From NCBI RefSeq assembly GCF_022539505.1, contig NC_061510.1:270081687-270145686 (forward strand): a stretch of DNA of 64,000 nucleotides. The letters run 5' to 3'. The position numbers were made by a program, and so were the translations under genes. Source of the stretch: Lolium rigidum (taxonomy: Eukaryota; Streptophyta; Magnoliopsida; Poales; Poaceae). Below are positions 23,630-33,839 of the stretch, in pieces. How positions within the stretch are numbered: the first letter of the stretch is position 1; each line of letters starts with the position of its first letter. Under the pieces are notes generated by a model. It was not told the origin of the DNA. It saw only the letters and a list, made by a program, of their open reading frames with translations, and did no database searches.

Positions 23630-26214
23630 GATTTGCACTTTCTGCGCCTAGCTGAAAGGCGTTAAAGAAAAGCACTTCTTGGGAGATAACTCATGTTTTA
23701 TTTTACTACTGTATTGTTGAGTCTTGGAAGTTGTTACTACTGTAGCAACCTCTCCTCATCATGTTTTTGTGCCAAGTAAAGTCTCTATGGTAAATTTGAT
23801 GCTAGATTTGGGTTGCTGCGCAGAAACAGAATTGCTGTCTATCACGAATTTGCGTACAACTCTCTGTAAAAAAATCAAAAAATATGCCAATTTACGTGCG
23901 TGATCCTCAGATATGTACGCAACTTTCATTAGTTTTGAGTTTTTCCGTTTGAGCAAGTTAAGTGCCTCTGTAAAATTCGTCTTTACGGACTGTTCTGTTT
24001 TGACAGATTCTACCTTTTATTTCGCATTGCCGCTTTTGCTATGTTGAATGGGTTTCTTTGTTCCATTAACTTTCAGTAGCTTTGTGCAATGTCCAGAAGT
24101 GTTAAGAATGATTATGTCACCTCTGAATATGTGAATTTTTGATTATGCACTAACCCTCTAATGAGTTTGCTTGAAGTTTGGTGTGGAGGAAGTTTTCAAG
24201 GGTCAAGAGAAGAGGATGATACAATATGATCAAGAAGAGTGAAAGGTCTAAGCTTGGGGATGCCCCGGTGGTTCATCCCTGCATATTTTAAGAAGACTCA
24301 AGCATCTAAGCTTGGGGATGCCCAAGGCATCCCCTTCTTCATCGACAACTTATCAGGTCACTTCTAGTGAAACTATATTTTTATTCCATCACATCTTATG
24401 TTCTTTACTTGGAGCGTCTGTTTGCTTTTATTTTTGTTTTGTTTTGAATAAAGTTGGATCCCACCATCCTTTTATTGGAGATATTACGCTCCGCTTTTTC
24501 ATTTGGAACACTTGTGTTCTTAGTTGTGCTTTAATGTTCATGGCGAAGGCTGAAAATTGCTTCGTTGATTGCTATTTGGTTGGAATCAGAAAATGCTTCA
24601 TATGGTTTGGAATAACTTGAAACTTGGCAATTGTTTTGAGCTCTCATTAGATCATGTTTAAGCTCTTGCATCATGTAGTTTAATCTATTAGTGGATAACT
24701 ACCGTAGAGCTTGTTAAAATTTGGTTTGCATGATTGGTCTCTCTAAGTCTAGATATTTTCTGGTAAAGTGTTTGAACAACAAGGAAAACAATGTAGAGTC
24801 TTATAATGCTTGCAATATGTTCTTGTGTAAGTTTTGCTCTACCTGTTCATACTTGTGTTTGCTTCAAACAACCTTGCTAGCCCAAACCTTGTACTGAGAG
24901 GAAATGCTTCTCGTGCATCCAAATACCTTGAGCCAAAACCCATGCCATTTGTGTCCACCATATCTACCTACTATGTGGTATTTTTCTGCCATTCCAAAGT
25001 AAATTACTTGAGTGCTACCTTTAAAATTTCATTCCTTTATCTTTGCAATATATAGCTCACGGGACAAATAGCTTAAAAACTATTGTGGTGATGAATATGT
25101 AGTTATGTGTCTTAGTTCTTATAAGTTGCTTGTTGAGCGGTAACTATGTTTCTGGGGACGCCATCAACTTTTTACCTTTGTTGGATATCATGTGAGATGC
25201 TATGCATGTTCGTCTTGTCTGAAGTAAGGGTGATTTTCATGATCAAATGGTTTGAGTATGCATATTGTTAGAGAAGAACATTAGGCCGCTAACCAAAGCC
25301 ATGTATCATGGTGGAAGTTTTCAGTTTGGACATACAACCTCACTCTCTTATGAGAATATTATCTGTTGTTGAATGCTTGTGCATTAAAAGAGGAGTCCAT
25401 TATCTGTTGTCTATGTTGTCCCGGTATGGATGTCCTAAGTTGAGATCTGTTAAAAACGAGAAATCAAATGCAATTGATATCCTAGGACCTTTGTACATGC
25501 GGCATAGAGGTACCCCTTTGTGACACTTGGTTGAAACATATGTCATGCAATGACAATCCGTGTTAATCCAAGCTAATTAGGACAAGGTGCGAGCACTATT
25601 AGTACTCTATGCATGAGGCTTGCAACTTGTAGGAAGTATTATGCATAGCACATATGAATTATTACTACCGTTGACAAAATTGTTTCTATGTTTTCAAAAT
25701 AAAAGCTCTAGCACAAAAATAGTAATCCATGCTTCCTCTCGCGAAGGGCCATTCTTTTACTTTATGTTGAGTCAGTCTACCCACTTCTTTCTATCTTAGA
25801 AGCAAACACTTGTGTTAACTGTGTGCATTGATTCTTACATGTTTACCTATTGCACTTGTTATATTACTCTATGTTGACAAATATCCATGAGATATACATG
25901 TTACAAGTTGAAAGCAATTGCTGAAACTTAATCATCCTTTGTGTTGCTTCAATGCATTCTACTTTGAATTTATTGCTTATGAGTTAGCTCTTATGCAAGT
26001 CTTGTTGATGCTTGTCTTGAAAGTACTATTCATGAAAAGTTTTGCTATATGATTCATTTGTTTAGTCATCATCTTTTGTTAGCAATCTTTTGCTTCAGAT
26101 CACTCCATCCATCTCATATGCTTTACAATAATGTTGATCAAGGTTATGTTGGTAGCATGTCACTTCAGAAATTATTTGTTGTTATCGTTTACCTACTCGA
26201 GGGCGAGTAGGAAC
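23630..26214 (+). other. Element A 3' internal non-coding region
   Basis: About 2.6 kb with no convincing ORF, homologous to the non-coding parts of B and C. It holds two internal copies of TAAGCTTGGGGATGC (24249-24266 and 24307-24323), the second followed by CCAAGGCATCCCC, which forms a short palindrome with it. The conservation of this block across A, B and C suggests a cis-acting role (packaging or dimerisation), but that is inference. Confidence 0.7.
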
Positions 26215-26230
26215 TAAGCTTGGGGATGCT
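26215..26230 (+). other. Polypurine-like tract of element A
   Basis: TAAGCTTGGGGATGCT directly abuts the 3' LTR start at 26231. It is the only one of three such copies in A that is next to an LTR. The purine-rich core is GGGGA, preceded by an imperfect purine stretch. Confidence 0.65.
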
Positions 26231-27819
26231 TGATACGTCTCAAACGTATCTATAATTTCTTATGTTTCATGCTACTTTTATGACAATACTTGCATGTTTT
26301 ATACATACTTTACATCATTATTATACATTTTCCGGCACTAACCTATTAACAAGATGCCGAAGCGCCAGTTGCTGTTTTCTGCTGTTTTTGGTTTCAGAAA
26401 TCCTACAAAGGAAATATTCTCGGAATTGGACGAAATCAACGCCCATGGTCTTATTTTTCCGCGGAGCTTCCAGAAGACCGGAGGGGTTACGAAGAGGGGC
26501 CACGAGGGCCCGGCACCATAGGCCGGCGCGGCCAGAGGGGGGCCCGCGCCTCCCTATGGTGTGGGCCCCTCGCGCCGCCTCTTGACCTACCCTTCCGCCT
26601 ACTTAAAGCCTTCGTCGCGAAACCCCCTGTACCGAGAGCCACTATACGGAAAACCTTCCAGAGACGCCGCCGCCGCCAATCCCATCTCGGGGGCTTCAGG
26701 AGATCGCCTCCGGCACCCTGCCGGAGAGGGGAATCATCACCGGAGGGCTCTACATCATCATGCCCGCCTCCGGATTGATGCGTGAGTAGTTCATCCTTGG
26801 ACTATGGGTACATAGCAGTAGATAGATGGTTGTCTTCTCCGCTTGTGCTATCATTGTTTAGATCTTGTGAGCTGCCTAACATGATCAAGATCATCTATTT
26901 GTAATGCTACATGTTGTGTTTGGTGGGATCCGATGAATCTAGAATATTATGTCAAGTTGATTATCAATCTATTATATATGTGTTGTTTATGTTCTTGCAT
27001 GCTCTCCGTTGCTAGTAGAGGCTCGGCCAAGTTGATACTTGTAACTCCAAGAGGGGGTATTTATGCTCGATAGTGGGTTCATGCCTCCATTTAATGCGGG
27101 ACGATGTGACGGAAAGTTCTAAGGTTGTGGATGTGCTGTTGCTACTAGGGATAAAACATCGATGCATTGTCTAAGGATATTTGTGTTGATTACATTACGC
27201 ACCATACCTAATGCAATTATCTGTTGTTTACAACTTAATACTGGAGGGGGTGCGGATGCTAACCCGAAGGTGGATTATTTAGGCATAGATGCATGCTGGA
27301 TGGCGGTCTATGTACTTTGTCGTAATGCCCTGATTAAATCTCATAGTAATCATCATTGTTGTGTATTGAATCTTTATTTGTCAATTTTCCACCTGTAATT
27401 TGTTCACCCAGCATGCTAGTTATCTTATTGGAGAGACACCACTAGTGAACTGTGGACCCCGGTCCATTCTTTTACATCTGAATACAATCTACTGCAATCA
27501 TTGTTCTTTACTGTTCTTTGCAAACAAACACCATCTTCCACTCAATACGTTTAATCCTTTGTTTTCAGCAAGCCGGTGAGATTGACAACCTCACTGTTAC
27601 GTTGGGGCAAAGTATCTTGATTGTGTTGTGCAGGTTCCACGTTGGCGCCGGTTTCACTGGTGTTGCGCCGCACTACACTCCTCCACCAACAACCTTCACG
27701 TGCTTCTTGGCTCCTACTGGTTCGATAACCTTGGTTTCTTTCTGAGGGAAAACTTGCTGCTGTACGCATCACACCTTCCTCTTGGGGTTCCCAACGGACG
27801 TGTGCTTCACGCGTAATCA
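26231..27819 (+). repeat. Element A 3' LTR (1589 bp, complete)
   Basis: It starts TGATACGTCTCAAACG and ends CACGCGTAATCA. It includes a GC-rich stretch at about 26450-26760 and the terminal portion seen at 1708-1942. It is the cleanest full-length LTR of the A/B family in the window and is the reference used for the other copies. Confidence 0.92.
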
Positions 27820-27899
27820 GCTCCCGCGGAAATTTATATATCGAATTCAAGAGTTTCTGGTATGGAAATCTTTATCAAATATATAGAGGACATCCAATC

Positions 27900-28528
27900 T
27901 TATCTATATCAAAGTTCTTATACACTATATGTCTGGTGCAACAACATAAATGTACGTGAATAAATCAATCACTAAGGAGATAATGGGACGACTCAAAGTC
28001 TCCAAACATGTCGACTGAGGCCTACTCAATCATCATGTTCTTCGTGCCCATAGGGTCCTGTGACCGCTAGAGAGGCATGTTGTTGCAACGTCCCGGAGGA
28101 ACGTCTGGCGAACAACTAGCTCCATTGGTGCGGTATGGATGAAGGTTGAAGTGAGCTTCAAACCTTTTCCCTGAAGGTTATTTGCATCCCAGCGATTGCT
28201 GATACAGAAAAAACCAGATGCTATGGGGTGTGGCATTCCTGCGTGATATGCGTATAGCATCCACACTCGCAAAGCTTAGTTTTGTCAAACTTGTGCTCTG
28301 CCATGACTTTCACGTCCCTTACGATCTGGATGTATGATGTCTTATGTTGTAGAAGACAACATACCTTTTCTCTTCTGTTAGCGGCGTGACTCCAGCCGGA
28401 GGTGGATCCTTCGAGGCCTGGATTGCACGCACTATTTCATGAGATGCATGGCTGATCTTTATGTCCATGGCCCATGTAGGGTAGTTGTGGCCATTGAGGG
28501 CGAAAGCCTCAAATTCTTTTTCAGCCAT
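27900..28528 (-). pseudogene. Copia-type gag fragment (N-terminus and zinc-knuckle remnant)
   Basis: From ATG 28528 the - strand encodes the plant copia-type gag start (FEAFALNGHNYPTWAMDIKI), continuing with SHASHEIVRAIQ and PPAGVTPLTEEKRYV until the frame breaks near 28320. From about 28307 a second frame gives HKFDKTKLCECGCYTHITQ and EC, a retroviral-type zinc knuckle (C-x2-C-x4-H-x4-C pattern with changes) and then stops. The long middle part of gag between them is missing, and no integrase or reverse transcriptase follows, because element A lies just beyond. An old deletion derivative. Confidence 0.7.
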
Positions 28529-30274
28529 CGTTTACTCACATGGATGAACCAGAGATTATTAATCTAAAATTGGTAAATCAAAACCATCATGATTATGTTG
28601 TAATAAATTTTGCAAAATTAATAAAGATTCAAGGTGTTGGCTTGAAATCATTAGTGTGCATGAACCTCAAATTGTTAAGTATGACACTTTGTAGATAATC
28701 TCCAAGGAAATTTTGGAGTACGTCTGGTAGCACTAGAGAGTATAATCTGATGAAATCAGTAGATACTCGCAATTCTAGCACCTTATGTCATGACTTAATA
28801 AAAATGCATGAGAGATTACTTTGTAAAGCAATCATAGTAGTGGAGATAATCTGCAATGCAGTAAATCCGCACACTACTTATGATCCCAAAACATCAATTT
28901 TGAAGAGGTCATTAGAATTTTGCATTTGTCAATTCATGCTCGTATCAAGCCTAAGGCTCAATTAAGACGATGAATTGATCCATATTTGCAAGAAATTAAA
29001 ATCTCAATTGCAAAGTAACGGATGTAATTAATCTCAACATGTAGAGAACATGGAAATTTATATTACATCTCACATGTATTCTGGAATACATAGTAGTCAA
29101 CAGAAATGGCCGTGCAGAAAATGCGGACTAAAAGAGTAAGAAACTAGTAAATAGTTCTCTACAGAAAAAAAAAAACAAAAGTATTTCGGTATTTCCGCAG
29201 AATAGACAGACCAGATCGGTCTGTGACAACTGTGTTGCTGGTTTTGCTAGTTCTTGCATACACACTTGATGCAAAAATACCTAAGGGATAAGGTACCCAA
29301 ATCCCTATCCATTGCTTATGCGGTTCTGCACTGAGGCAGAGCGCCAGCCGCCGCGCCCTGGACAGCCGCACTAGAGGGGTCCTGCACGCACAGAGAGATG
29401 GCCATCGGCCATGGATGCTGGAGCGCGTTGCCGCATGGCTCGACCGCGATGGGGTCGAGGCCACGTCGACTGTCCTGCAGGTGTGCCACGGAGAGCAGCA
29501 CTGTACCGGGAGGGTCGCGGCGCCGGCGCACCGCAAGGATGCGTGTCGGGCGTCACCGTGGGCATGGCCTCGGCTGAGTATCGGGCATCACCGCGGGCAT
29601 GGCCACGGCCGAAGCAAGTGCGGGCGCAGGGTATTCCGTGTGTTGTGCGAGGCCGGCGCAACGGCCGCGGTAGGTGCCGCTCCCGCCGCCGCTGCTCCTG
29701 GGTAGAAGGCCGCGGCGTTGAGGCTATGGTTGCAGGCGACGTCATGCCAAGTGTGGCCAAGACGGGCTGCGTCCGCCGCTGTCGGTTGTAGCCGCAGAAT
29801 CGAGGCCGCGCATGGTCCGAGGACCGCTGTGCGCCGTGCCGAAGGTTGCGTCGCTTCCATGGAAAATGATGACATCCGCCGTCTTGTTCCTGAAAACAAC
29901 CGTCGTGTGCATGCTCGTCATTGTATTGACGTGATCGATGCCGCCTCGCCCCTTCATCCGTTCATCCGTTCCGATTAGGAGACAGCGTCAAACAGAGCAA
30001 TAATTAGTTCACTCGTTTCAGTGTAAACAGACGGTAAACTAATTAATAGATGCGGTAATGATTGAATGGGGGTGAATGCGAATGCAAGTGCATGCAAGCA
30101 ATCATATTCTAATCGATCTATGTAGATCAATTTCCTTCTGCAGTATGGATGTCCTGGTCATTTCTGCTCTGATGTCTGAACGAGTGCGTGATGTCAATGG
30201 ATGCATTGTTCCGCCGGATATTATTTTTTTAGATTAGGCCAAATGCTCTTGGTAGAATCTATGTGTTGATAACG
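28529..30274. other. Unassigned: AT-rich block then GC-rich block
   Basis: From 28540 to 29160 the sequence is AT-rich without coding potential; it includes a short inverted repeat, TTACATCTCACATGTATTC and GGAATACAT (29063-29089). From about 29330 to 29960 it is GC-rich with overlapping frames in both directions; the translations are Arg/Ala/Gly-rich and not recognised. The block lies between a copia gag start (28528) and a minus-strand LTR (30275-30441), so it may include that element's leader plus an insertion. Confidence 0.4.
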
Positions 30275-30441
30275 TGTTAGAAGTAATCGAGATGTAAAAC
30301 AAGAGAGACAACAAATGATTCAACTGTTCTATTTTATTGATGATTCACAACTTATATACAAGGGGAAAGGACGCGAATATGGATCACGTTCGTTCAAAGA
30401 GGTGTGAGGAAGAGTTGTGTCTCTTGACCAACCAACCAACA
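30275..30441 (-). repeat. Short copia-type LTR (167 bp), solo or 5' LTR
   Basis: On the - strand the segment begins TGTTGGTTGGTTGGTCAAG and ends TACTTCTAACA, the TG...CA limits of an LTR. It includes a TATATAAG box (30351-30358 region) and an AATAAAA polyadenylation-type signal. The next bases, CGTTATCAACAC, resemble the primer site of plant copia elements of the CGTTATCAGCAC type. A copia gag start lies 1.7 kb downstream on the same strand (28528), so this could be its 5' LTR with an insertion between. No second copy was found. Confidence 0.5.
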
Positions 30442-31881
30442 TAGAGAATTACATGAGGAAGGATTATCCCCTTAATTAACCTATTAATTAAATCGATCTC
30501 GGCGAAACGGGCGTCTAGAAGCATCTACGCATGGCCGCATGGGACATCGTGGACGGATCGAGCCCAGTGTTGAACTACCCAACCGTGATCATCATTCCAG
30601 TCTCCAGTGTCGCATGCACGCGATGGGTAAACTCTTGGTGCAACGGTAGCGCGTGAAACGTGGACATGCATGATCGATCAATACCCAGACGTGTTGGCCT
30701 GCGAGGGATTCCCGTCGCGCGCGTCGAAAAAGTGAAACGGGAACAAGCACAAACCGGCGCGACGTGGCAGGTGCGCGTAAGGCGAGGAGTGAAAGGAGAA
30801 CCTACCAACGGCGACGGCGCCTCGACATCGACGTCACGTGTGCACCGGCGACGGGCCAAGTGTCCCGTTTCATGCAGATGCAGAGGATCCAGGCATCTAG
30901 CCGTCGCGCCAAAACAGGGAATATAGGTCACAAGCTGTCCAGCTGAGATAGTAGGTAGTACTATGACAAACTTGTGCTCTGATGGTTGTTATTTCCGCCC
31001 TCACTACTGCTCATGAATCGTGATTGCTTTGCCTCGAGAGCTCCATCGATGACGTGATACAACGTGTTTGTAGGTCGCACTCGCACGTCCTCTTGGGGAG
31101 ACGAAGTCTGGCTTTCGTATCGTGCTCCGCACGAGTTTTGAAGTACTTTCGTAATAGGCTCACTTTGGGGAATTGTAGAATCGGAGGTTTCCGTACGTGG
31201 AGCCACATGAAAGAGGATAAGAGAAATCGATGGCTCTAAGATGGACCAATGTAGGTGAGCATGCAACCTCTGTACTGACGACGGAAGGGATTTGATTCTT
31301 AATTTGCTTTATCTAATCAACACAACTAGTATAATTTTATTTAAATAAGTTCTACGTAAAAAAAAAAGCTCATCGATGATACGGTTCAATTCCCAATTGC
31401 TGGAAATCTCCAATTTCATGTTTGTATTTGGAGCTTTTTGAGCGAATTTGGTCATATATTTACATAACTCTCGTGTTGCATGTTTTTCACTTCGATGGTC
31501 ACAAATTATTAGATCTGAGTTCTTAATCTACCCAAATACATACATGAGTCTGTAGTTGCAATCTTACGGCTGCCCATCACCATGCTCATGCACAACGCCC
31601 GCTACCTTTGCGTCGGAGGCCTAACCGTTGGCCTCGACGCCCACCTGTGGGCAATATTGTCCTCTTATCCCTACTCTTTGCGGTACAGAGGCCCCGCTCC
31701 GTCCCAAGGAGAGCTTTCTTGACGTCGTGTGGTACCTCTGCATCGCCGTCCATGACCTCAACCTCACTGTTCACCTCATCAACGTTCGCCTTGGCAACGC
31801 TAATGTGGGCTCCCGCCCAGGCATGGACCCTGGCGCCGGCAGGACCAAGACTACGCTCGTGTTCGCCGTGCGAGAATCCAA
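30442..31881. other. Unassigned intergenic sequence
   Basis: Moderately GC-rich around 30500-30950 and AT-rich around 31270-31560. Open frames exist on both strands at 30575-30931 and 31586-32095 but are short, overlap each other and show no motif I can name. No RNA gene or clear repeat boundary seen. Confidence 0.35.
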
Positions 31882-32540
31882 CACTACTAGAGAATAGCTT
31901 ATAGGGGTCCCGTGATCCATGACGTGGCAAACTAAAAACATGCCACATGTAATATATGTGGGCTGCTGTATTTTGGTGCGCCACCGGTATGGGCCTACTA
32001 CTGACGTCGAAGAACAAGTGCCACGCCACAACAATGTGGGCCACATGAGTCAATCCCGGACACACAACTTGAGTGGCATGGCATTTTATCAACACGGCAC
32101 TAAGAATTTTCTACCCGCGACCGTGTATGTTTATAGCACGCCACTAACTTTTATACGAAATTTGTAAAGCTTATTTTATTTAAAAAAATCAAAATAGAAA
32201 AAAGGAGTTGCTAGGGGAGCCGGGTAGGCCGCTAGTGGCGTGGTGAATTGGACCACGCCACTAGCGGCCTATTTACAACATGCGGCCCGCGGCTGCCCCA
32301 CGACGGCAAGGCCACTAAAAACCCAACGCACGCGACGCCATCCTCACCGAGCTTCCTCTTTTTTTTCCCACACACTAAACCCTCGCCCATCGGCTCCACC
32401 ATAGGCGCCTCCCCTTTGCGCTCCCTCTCGCCCTGTGCCACCATCGATCTATGTCGTCTCCACTGTCCCCACCCCGCATCCGTGTCGCTACCGCCACCCA
32501 GTGTCCCTGTCGCCACTATCCTACGTATGTGCCGTCTCGG
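31882..32540. mobile_element. CACTA-like end with subterminal repeats, other end not found
   Basis: CACTACTAGAGAATAGC at 31882 has the form of a grass CACTA terminus. It is followed by inverted phrases such as GGTGCGCCACCGG (31975-31987) and a palindrome GCCGCTAGTGGCGTGG / CCACGCCACTAGCGGC (32229-32268). No matching inverted terminus or 3-bp duplication was found downstream, so the element is truncated or its far end has decayed. Confidence 0.45.
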
Positions 32541-32896
32541 TTAGTCCACCTACATTGAAGTAATTTTTTGTAGAATATTTTCATTGTTAGTAGTAGAAAT
32601 TGTGTAATTTAGTGTAGAATATTTTTGCCGCCGATTCGAGGCCGCCGTCGATTCGAGGCCGCCTCAACATTTTATTTTTAGTTCTATATAAATTTTTATT
32701 TGTGAATTTTTCATTCTATAAAATATTAGTGTATATTATTAGATGTGAATTGTTAGTTTAGATTGTTAGATTAGAATAATTATCTTAACTGCTTTATGTT
32801 TTAATTTGCAAAATGTTCTATGTATAATGCAAATCTCTTGGTCTTAAATAATAAGTGTTAGAAAATGTAGTGTATTATTATTGTTTGAAATATTTA
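32541..32896. other. AT-rich sequence, nothing identified
   Basis: Strongly AT-rich with repeated short words (GATTCGAGGCCGCC twice near 32633-32664; 'ttgttag', 'attatt'). No ORF, no terminal repeats. Confidence 0.5.
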
Positions 32897-33236
32897 GGGC
32901 TCCTTTGATTCGCAAGATGTTCAGAACGTAGGAATAGAGAAAAAACAAAGGATTGAAATGGCATGTCCTCTCAATCCTGTTGGATAGGGAAACTACAAGA
33001 TTTTGGATCCACAGACGAGGTTTGATTGCAAAGGAAAATAAAAGAGATCATAAAAAGAGGTTGGAGTGAAGGGAAATCCCCCCCCCCCCACCCACCCCAA
33101 AACATAGTGCAAATGAATCCTTTATACGAATTCGAAAAGGATTGCATCCTATGAATCAAAAAAGTTTGTAGGGAAAGATCACACGGATCCAAATCCTACA
33201 AAAATCCTGCACAATTCTTTTGAATCAAACAAGCCC
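32897..33236. mobile_element. Tourist-type (PIF/Harbinger) MITE, 340 bp
   Basis: Terminal inverted repeats GGGCTCCTTTGATTC and GAATCAAACAAGCCC are flanked by intact TTA duplications (32894-32896 and 33237-33239), the PIF/Harbinger target. It carries no coding capacity and includes a C11-C12 homopolymer at about 33078-33089. Confidence 0.9.
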
Positions 33237-33429
33237 TTAGTTTCTAATCTTAATAGGAAATATCGCCGTCTTGTTATGTATGCCACACTAGATGCACATC
33301 GAGCTTGTCGACATGGACGAGTTCTTTGGTGTAATTTTTTTTTGATGATTTTGCAAATCAAGTGGTAAATAATAAACTATTCTCCATGCAATTCCACACT
33401 TACTAGATGAAATATATATTGTTCAAGAA

Positions 33430-33590
33430 ATGAGCATAGCTCATTCGATTAGGGAAGTGGATGTACAACCTAGCCACCCAGGTTTAAGTCCCCACAGACG
33501 CAGAATTTGGTTCTTATTATTTGAAAAAAAAAACACTGTAGAGGTTTCCCCTACCGTATTCCTTAAAAAAAGAATATTTTTTTTGTTTTA
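33430..33590 (+). mobile_element. tRNA-derived SINE
   Basis: The head has RNA polymerase III promoter-like boxes: TAGCTCATTCGATTAG (A box, 33437-33452) and GGTTTAAGTCC (B box, 33481-33491; consensus GGTTCGANTCC). It is followed by a tRNA-unrelated body and a T/A-rich tail. The combination is that of grass SINEs; the B box has decayed, so it is probably not transcribed. Confidence 0.6.
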
Positions 33591-33839
33591 TGTAATGCTT
33601 ATTCGTTTTTCTGATTGGTGCTTAGATTGTTTCGCGCAATATAAGGTCACAGTTCAATGATCTTATTGGAGGGAGTGTATCCTTTCAGGCTCATGGAGAC
33701 ACATACAACATCACATTGAAAAAATCGTTGGCAAAGGATCCTTCTGCATGGCCAAGAAGGGAGATGGTTCGTTAGAGAGAAGAATCATACTTGATGAGAT
33801 ATGGTACACTTTAAGTTGGCAGCTCAAGTTTCACATTAT

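Larger units (their letters stand above)
1708..27819 (+). mobile_element. Element A: gypsy-type GAG/protease-only LTR retrotransposon, split by B
   Basis: The order on the + strand is: partial 5' LTR (to 1942), tRNA-Asp-type primer site (1954-1971), gag start (2204), element B inserted at 2652-21894, remainder of gag and protease-like ORF (to 23629), about 2.6 kb of non-coding DNA, polypurine-like tract (26215-26230), and a complete 1589-bp 3' LTR (26231-27819). Without B it would be about 6.9 kb plus the part lost in the gap. There is no reverse transcriptase, RNase H or integrase ORF, so it is non-autonomous in its present form. The 3' flank is GCTCC; the matching 5' target duplication is not visible because of the gap. 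Confidence 0.85.

Noticed and set aside
33430..33500. tRNA gene
   Set aside because: A and B boxes are present but there is no cloverleaf, the B box is mutated, and a SINE body follows.
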